DNA from: Gnetum montanum | Taxonomy: Eukaryota; Streptophyta; Gnetopsida; Gnetales; Gnetaceae | Length of the DNA stretch: 64,000 bases | NCBI GenBank assembly: GCA_015680685.1 | Contig: MNCI01015594.1 | Coordinates: 1,335 to 65,334, forward strand | Reading direction: 5' to 3' | Part shown: positions 57,861-64,000 of the stretch, piece after piece | Numbering within the stretch: the stretch's first letter is position 1 | Layout: each line of letters starts with the position of its first letter | Translations under genes and position numbers: made by a program | Notes under the pieces: model-generated | The model's input: only the letters and a program-made list of their open reading frames with translations | Database searches by the model: none | Told to the model about the DNA's origin: nothing

Positions 57861-59110
57861 GGCCATCTCCCCCATGACTAATTTGGAAGGGGGAGATTCA
57901 AAAGATTAAGCATGGTTGTTCATTTGGTGAGGTGTTTGTTGGTTGGCTTGGGCTCATGGAAAGGCTTTAATTGTTGGGTACTGACTAATTTTTTCTTATC
58001 TGGGCTATCAGGTTTATAGATAATCATGGCCTTAGATGGAAAAGTCTTATCAATAATGTAGGATCCTTTCCATAATGTTTGAAATTTGATTCATTGGGGC
58101 ACATGTGCAAGATTCTAGTAGAGGACCTTGTCTCTTCGTTGAAACTTGACTTTTCTTATTTTGAGGTCATGGTGTTTCTTATTGAATGCCTTATGCATTT
58201 CGTTGGATGACAAGGCCATTAACTAATTTTTATTTACCAAGTTGAGGTTCATTAATCATTCTTTCTGTCCTAGACTTAGATTTAGGTAAAGGTCATAGGC
58301 TGTAGAGAGTGTACAGAGCTTGGATTGGATGGGTAGTGTGGATAGTTTTCCATACATGAGCTCATAGGGAGAATAACCTATGGGAAGCTTCCATGTGGAG
58401 CGATAGGCCCAAAGGGCATAGTTTAATTTGATGCTCTAGTTCCTTCGGTATTTGCTAATGGTGCATGTTAGAATTTTTGTAATCTCCTGATTAGTAACCT
58501 CAGCTTGATCATTGGCTTGGGGGTGGTATGGTGTTGTGAGTTTGTGCTCAACCCCCAAGAACTGCATAAGTTTTCAGAAAGTGGCACTTGTAAAATGAGT
58601 TCCATTATTAGAAATTAATGCATAAGGCATACCAAACCTTTTTATGATATTTTGTTGTACAAACTAAGTAGCAGTAGTGGATGTACAGTTAGTGACAACT
58701 GCTGCTTCTACCCACTTAGTGCAATAGTCAACAATGACTATGATATATGCCTTTCCATTTGACAAAGGTGCAATGGGACCCATAAAGTCAATGCCCCAAA
58801 TGTTAAATGGCTTAAGAGGCCGAATCCATTGCTATGGCCCATGCATTTGAGTTGTCATTCCACCATTCCTCTAACAATGATCATAAGCATAGATGAATTA
58901 GTGTGCATCCTTGAAGATTGTTGGCCAATAATATCCTACCATGAGGATTTTTATGGTCGTGTGTCTCCTAGCATAATGGCCCCCAAAAAGGCCTTTGTGA
59001 GCATCATGGAGAACGTGTAGTTGATCTATGTCAGGGACACACTGGTGTACTAGGCCATCGGGACATACTTTGTAAAGATTCCCATTGCTTTCCATGAAAT
59101 GCTTGACTTG
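57861..59110 (-). pseudogene. Element D integrase and polyprotein C-terminus
   Basis: The sense strand shows the H2C2 zinc-binding part (about 59040-58920, HDAHKGLFGGHYARRHT then GYYWPTIFKDAH). The catalytic core follows (about 58790-58440): GIDFMGPIAPLSNGKAYI, IVDYCTKWVEA, ALISNNGTHFTSATF, TTPYHPQANDQAEVTNQE. The first D and the E of the D-D-E triad are present. The second D (normally SDNG) reads N. Several stops occur. The end Q-I-S-H-G-G-D-G-H-P-Y (about 57882-57850) precedes TAA. Confidence 0.88.
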
Positions 59111-59122
59111 GTGAAGAAACTT

Positions 59123-59720
59123 TTATCTCTTTCTAATGTCCAACCCTTGTAGTAGTTCTTGCTTGAGTAGATAAGTGAGGATGGTGTCATACCATTTTCG
59201 TTCATCAAGCATTTGTGCATTAATAGCCCCTACAAGGAGAGATTCATCAGGGAACTGATTAGATGATGGGCTCTCTTTCTCTTTATTATCCCATCTTAGC
59301 CATGGTAAATGATCAATGACCACATTTTTCACACCTTTTCGATCTACCATCTTGAGATCGAACTCTTGCAAAATCACGAGCCACCATATGACATGGGGGC
59401 TCACTATTGGTTTATTCATTAGAAACTAGATGGTGCTATGATCTATGTGCATGAACACTTTATAGCAAAACACATAGTGCCTGAACTTTTCTAATGCGAA
59501 CACCACTGCCATTAATTCCTTTTTCGTGGTGGTGTAGTTTAGCTATGCACCTGCAATACTTTGGCTTGCGTAGTGAATGTAATATGGATGTTTTTGATCA
59601 TCCAACTACATAAGAACTACCCCCAAAGCATAATTGGATGCATAAGTCATTACATGAAATGGTCTGGACCAATCAGGTGCTTATAGAATTGGGGTTTCAA
59701 CAAGCTTCTACTTTAGTTGC
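59123..59720 (-). pseudogene. Element D RNase H domain
   Basis: Ty3/gypsy RNase H that would degrade the RNA of RNA-DNA hybrids. Sense strand: YIHYASQSIAGA, stop, LNYTTTKKELMAVVFALEKF, HYVFCYKVFMHIDHSTI, then EFDLKMVDRKGVKNVVIDHL where relatives have VADHLSR. The YTTTEKELLAVVFA signature is nearly intact. Two or more stops break it. Confidence 0.85.
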
Positions 59721-60560
59721 TGAAATGTTGTTTCACATGCAGGGATCTAGATGAATGATGCATCCTTCTTTGTTAATTTCACCAATGGCTTGGAGATTTT
59801 GGAAAAATTCTTGATGAAGCACCGATAGTAGCTTGTATGACCAAGGAATGACTACACTTCTTTAACTGCTTCCGGTTGATAGGTTATTCCTTGGATGACC
59901 CTTATTTTTTCAGGGTCCACTTCAATTCCTGCTTTTGAGATCTAGTGCCTCAAGACTATGCCTTCCTGGACCATAAGATGGCTCTTTTGCCAATTAAGCT
60001 AAAGGTTTGTTTCAACACATCTCCTCAACACCTGTTCAAGACAATACAAGGCTTGATCAAATGTAGCTCCATAGGTAGAAAATTCATCCATGAAGACTTC
60101 TACCCCACTACTAATTTTTTATTGAAAAATGCTAAGGACTAATTGTTGAAATGTGGCTGGGGCATTACATAGACTGAATGTCATTTGACAGTAAGCAAAA
60201 GTCCCCCAAGGACTTGTGAAAGTCATCTTCACCTAGTCCTTTGGTGCAATCCAAATTTGGTTATAGCCACTATAACCATCCAAAAAGATGTAATAGCTGT
60301 GCCTAGAAATGGTATCCAGGAATTGGTCGACAAAAGGCAATGTAAAATGATCTTTAAAATTTGTCATATTGAGTAGTCAGAAGTCAATGCACACCCACCA
60401 TTTACCTTCTTTCTGGGTCACGATCATGAGTGGACTGACCCACTCACTATCTACAATAGGGTAGATGAATCCTACCTTGAGGAGTTGTCCAATCTCCTCT
60501 TTGATAATCTACTTTAATTTGGGCTTCAAGCATCATTGTGGCTATTGTTTCAGCTTAATG
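59721..60560 (-). pseudogene. Element D reverse transcriptase
   Basis: The sense strand reads EIGQLLKVGFIYPIVDSEWV, VTQKEGKWWVCIDF, stop, LLNMTNFKDHFTLPFVDQFL, FLDGYSGYNQIWIAPKD, MTFTSPWGTFAYCQMTFSLC, NAPATFQQ and VFMDEFSTYG. The last segment corresponds to the catalytic F-M-D-D-F box; its second D is E here. The F-L-D-G-Y-S-G-Y-N-Q block is well kept and is typical of the Athila/Tat branch. Stops and substitutions make it inactive. Confidence 0.88.
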
Positions 60561-61163
60561 GTGGAATTAGTGTATATCTAGTGCTGGCATATTCTTGGAT
60601 CTATACTAGTGAGCTTGGAATATGACTAGGCAAACGTTGTTGACCATTTTTTCACAACCTTCATCAACATTTTCTTTTGTTCTGCATCAAGCTTGGCATT
60701 AATAATGACTGGCCTTCCATTTTTCAAGAACACATACTCCATTTCAGTAGATTGTATTTTCAATTCAAGGAGTTCTTATTTAAAATTGTTAAGAATCTCC
60801 AACTCTTCCTAATTGACATCATCATTTAGTGCTTCAAAGAGTTGGTGATGAACTTACTCGAGTTCATCCATACTCACAACATATTCATACATTAGGCCCT
60901 CAGCAGGTTCCATGCACAATGTATTGTTGCTAGAATTAGCTATCAACCATTAGGTGCCTTCTTTTTTTATGGCTACCACGTATAGACATTTTTGGATTTC
61001 AGCTTCTAGTGCATACTGCTTGCATGTAGAGATAGATATTCACTTCACTGACCATAACTTCTACACATAATGGCATTGTGAGTCGTTGTATGTGATACAT
61101 GGAACCCTCTTCTTCTTGATTTTTCCAAATTCATTTTCTTTAGATATCTCCAGGAAAATATCT
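60561..61163 (-). other. Element D linker between protease and RT
   Basis: Poorly conserved part of the polyprotein with several stops. No separate domain is recognised. Confidence 0.4.
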
Positions 61164-61600
61164 CTAATGCCCATTTTTGGCATTAGCGGTGCTTAACCAC
61201 GCCTTTCCCATAATAATTGGGAAGTCCCCCTTACATTCCTCCACCTTGATTACTAGGAAGTTAGTGGGATATGACCACCCAAAAATAGTGGTTATGATGT
61301 CCTCTATCAATCCTAATGGAACTGTGATGGATTTATCTACCAATTCCACTCAGATGTTGCTTTTCTTCAAGGGAGGAAGGTTCCACATATTGTACATCTC
61401 ATGCAAGATTAGATTAACACTAGAACCAGAGTCAAGAAGAGCTTTACAAGGATCATTCCCAAAAATTTGCAAATATACTATGGGACTCATAGGGTTAGCT
61501 AACTTCCTGGGTAGGTTATTGACTCGAATCCAATCAGATACAACACGGGTCAACATTATAGTATGGATTCGAGAGGGATTTTGGTTTGAAGGGGACTCAA
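61164..61600 (-). pseudogene. Element D aspartic protease
   Basis: Sense strand: NPMSPIVYLQIFGNDPCKAL, LLDSGSSVNLILHEMYNMWN with active site D-S-G, then LVDKSITVPLGLIEDIITTI, FGWSYPTNFLVIKVE and GDFPIIMGKAWLSTANAKNG. It is very close in order to the protease of element A. Frames are broken once near 61350. Confidence 0.85.
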
Positions 61601-61639
61601 ATAAAGATAAGACATAGGAAGGTGGAGGAGCAGGGTTAC

Positions 61640-63160
61640 CAACAACTAATGTGTTTGAGGGCTTTGGTGGACTATGAGGTTAGAAGAAGGATCTTTACTT
61701 TGATCGTGATTCTGACCCACTTGGTTGATTAACTGGTTGTAGATTAATCACCCTCGTAGCATTTCTTTGCTATGGTTGGACAAGTAATTCACCCTGCATG
61801 GATAGAGCAAGTGGTAGTTGTGCAGAAGATGGAGAAGTAGTTGCAAGGATAGGAGGAGCATGAGGATAGTAGGTGGCATCCCTCCTTGGATAGGGCGGTT
61901 GGTATACTTAAGGAGGGTAGTGGTGAGGTTGGTAAGTAGCAACATGACCAGAGGAGTCCCATGGGGATGAAGGTTGCTGAACATAGTAACCATAGGGATT
62001 TGGCTACTGGTAAGGGTACTATTATCTTGGAGGTGCTAGTGACCACGATTCTGGTTGCTACCACTTCTGGTACAATTCATAGGGTTGCAGTGGAGTTCCA
62101 CTTGGATATTACTACTATGGTTGGTGGAATTGTCAAGCGTTTCCTTGTGGATAAGGAAATCTTCTAGGTGTTTGCCTTTGTGCAAGTTGTGGATGTATGA
62201 CATACACCCTAGGTTCCTGCAAGTGTGACACAATTGGATAACATCCCTTGGGATGTTCATATTGGTAGACGTCACACTCACCATCATCATCTGAGTCACT
62301 ATCCACAATTGTCTCTATTGTAGCCATGTTACCCTTACCCTTGGATATGACACATTTAGCTTCCTTACGTCTACGATGTTCACGCTCACCACTTTGCTTC
62401 TTGAACTCTTCAGAAATTTTTAAGACAACCGGAAACTTGTTGTCCATAGAGTCCCATAATTGGTCAACCTTAGCCGTGATTTTAGATTGCAATTTCTAGA
62501 GTGGGGAGGTTCTCTAGTTAACAACCTCATCTCTAGTTAACTCATCCTCATTGTCACAAAATTGAACCCCCCTTTCATAGATAGAAGGGTCCCTGTTGTA
62601 TTCCTATGCACTTTCTTGCTTTCTCAATTTTCCCTCCTCCTTGACTACTTGCTTAATTAACTTTTGGATCCAACTAGCACTTAACTCTGTCAGCCTCCCT
62701 TGGGCATAAATGCCAAGGATTTTCCTTGTTTTAGACTGCAACCCATCTATGATATGATGAAGTTGATCAAGTTGAAAGTATCCATGGCTAGGACACCTAT
62801 GCAATAGAGAATACTATTGACCAATAGCGGCATCCAAGGGCTCATGGTTTCCTTGTTTTCATCCTTGGATTTGCTTCCTCAAATTGGATACTTAGGAGTA
62901 CGTTTGATATTTGCTATTGAACAATTCCAACATCGCACTTCATCGTCTGATTGATTTTGGCTCCAAGGATTGGTAATAATTTTCTGCTTCCTTAATGAGT
63001 ATCCTTGGAAATAATTTCAACTTCTACTAGTCATTCTTAATATTTTGCAAGGCACATGCATCTTGGAAGGCCTGTAGATGATTCTGTGGATTAGCATCAT
63101 AGCCTCCCTCAAATCAAGAGATGTTGTTCATGTCGAGCCTCTTTATTTTGCTATCCTTTA
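61640..63160 (-). pseudogene. Element D gag
   Basis: Capsid-like fragments: CPSHGYFQLDQLHHIIDGLQ and TRKILGIYAQGRLTELSAS (62790-62690), matching elements A and C. Then comes KGKGNMATIETIVDSDSDDD and the cysteine motif C-D-V-Y-Q-Y-E-H-P-K-G-C-Y-P-I-V-S-H-L (about 62280-62220). A Tyr/Pro-rich linker with stops (61750-62130) leads to the protease. Confidence 0.8.
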
Positions 63161-63161
63161 C

Positions 63162-63575
63162 TTACCTTGTTAGAATCCTCACAGCCTTTGCAATGTTTAA
63201 TATGCCCCGAGTGGTGAGTAGAGGTTCATCAAGGCCATGGTGATGGTGCCTACAATGTTCTCTACTAACCCTTCTTTCATGGAAATGGGTCTCTCTGGAT
63301 CGGCCACACTTTTGATTGTGACTTTCCCGATGGTCCCTTCTATTGTTCTGGTCCCATCGGTTACCTCCATCATGCTTATGTCCTCTGCATCCATGATCTA
63401 AGCTAGATGATGAATAAGAAGAAGATAATGAAGGGGAGGAGGAAGGAGAACTTACTTTATGCTGATGCCTTTCACCCTTCCTCTGATGATGGTGACCACG
63501 ATCGTGATTGTGATCTCCTTTTTTCCCCTTTTCATGACTTGCCCCTCTAGTTCCATTTTTTTTCATTGGATCCAT
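63162..63575 (-). pseudogene. Element D gag N-terminal His/Arg/Ser-rich segment
   Basis: An open frame of 137 codons in the sense direction, rich in H, R, K, D, G and S: ATG-near MKKNGTRGASHEKGKKGDHN, then serine runs SPSSSPSLSSSYSSSS. It lies directly before the capsid region (DEPLLTTRGILNIAKAVRIL). It may bind RNA through its basic charge (inference). Elements A and C have much shorter or different N-termini. Confidence 0.55.
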
Positions 63576-64000
63576 TCTAACTAGAACCTAGATTATGAAT
63601 TGTGAATTGCATGTTCTAGTTGAGGGCCCCTTGAACAAAGTCAAAGAGAGGAGAATCACCAAAGGAAAGGCCCCCAGAGAAGTATTTACCTTCATCCAAT
63701 GGGCAAAGTAGATATGGAAAGGAGTTTGACCCCTTACCCTTCACAAGCTTGTGTTGGTGCTCTAGTTGATGATCCCTTAGCCTTTGTGCTTTAGTGGGAT
63801 GATAATCCCTTGAATCGGGATCTTGCATCTCATACTCTCTGTGAAGGTATTGAAGTTTGTGTTATGTGAGCATTAGCTGGAGCATTGTTGGAATAAATCG
63901 ATCAAGTGGCAACACAATGTTGCCTTCCATGTCGTGCCACCATAGCATTTCATCTTGATGTAAGATGAAGGTGAAGTCTGGTACATACTCATTGGGATAA
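63576..64000 (-). other. Element D upstream gag/leader, continues past the window
   Basis: Sense-strand frames of element D continue (for example 63828-63616, with DSRDYHPTKAQRLRDHQLEH). The primer site and 5' LTR are not reached. Confidence 0.5.

Larger units (their letters stand above)
55100..64000 (-). mobile_element. Element D: full-coding but decayed Athila-like element (partial)
   Basis: Minus-strand element whose 3' LTR is 55100-55968 and whose 5' LTR lies beyond 64000. In the sense direction it has gag, protease, RT, RNase H, integrase, the HGGD C-terminus, the conserved noncoding block, a very short third-ORF remnant, the PPT and the LTR. This is the only copy in the window with the complete set of replication enzymes, though all carry stops. 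It interrupts LTR H. The left flank ATAAC (55095-55099) is the candidate target duplication. Confidence 0.9.

Overview
The window looks like nuclear DNA of a land plant with a large, repeat-rich, gene-poor genome. It holds two intact-looking multi-exon genes: ribosomal protein uS7/RPS5 (plus strand, ATG at 4979, stop at 6702) and a plant annexin (minus strand, ATG at 49499, stop at 46741). Plant origin is supported by the annexin type (His40, six exons), Athila-like Ty3/gypsy retrotransposons primed by tRNA-Asp, an L1-type LINE remnant and tRNA-derived SINEs. Gene sparsity and heavily decayed nested elements would suit a gymnosperm-like genome, but the species cannot be fixed from this sequence.

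Layout. 1-4000: a truncated minus-strand LTR abuts the 3' part of a plus-strand Athila-like element (212-2926), followed by a solo LTR with a 5-bp target duplication (3067-3988). 4979-6702: RPS5. 6703-9420: AT-rich spacer. 9421-10227 and 33913-34262: a degenerate tandem array split by an insertion. 10228-33912: element A, minus strand, Athila-like, itself split by element B (11297-19573, plus strand, gag-protease only, TSD ATAAC) and by element C (27671-33373, minus strand, gag only, TSD ACTGG). 34263-39019: spacer with a SINE and a LINE remnant. 39020-45278: LTR element G with an iMet-type primer site and no recognisable proteins. 46741-49499: annexin. 49500-54600: spacer with SINEs and a PIF1/Helitron-type helicase remnant. 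54601-55099: a plus-strand LTR piece (H) broken by element D. 55100-64000: element D, minus strand, the only copy with recognisable protease, RT, RNase H and integrase; its 5' LTR lies beyond the window.

Elements A, C, D, E and the solo and partial LTRs form one superfamily. They have TGATGA-ended LTRs of about 0.8-0.9 kb, a short U3 packed with perfect 6-12 bp palindromes, and the same 3' PPT. A, C, D and E also share a HGGD-like polyprotein C-terminus and a roughly 1.3-2 kb conserved noncoding block before the 3' LTR. A and C look like internal-deletion derivatives that would depend on an autonomous relative resembling D. Every retroelement ORF carries stops. Those in B and C keep one frame and can mostly be explained by C-to-T or G-to-A transitions.
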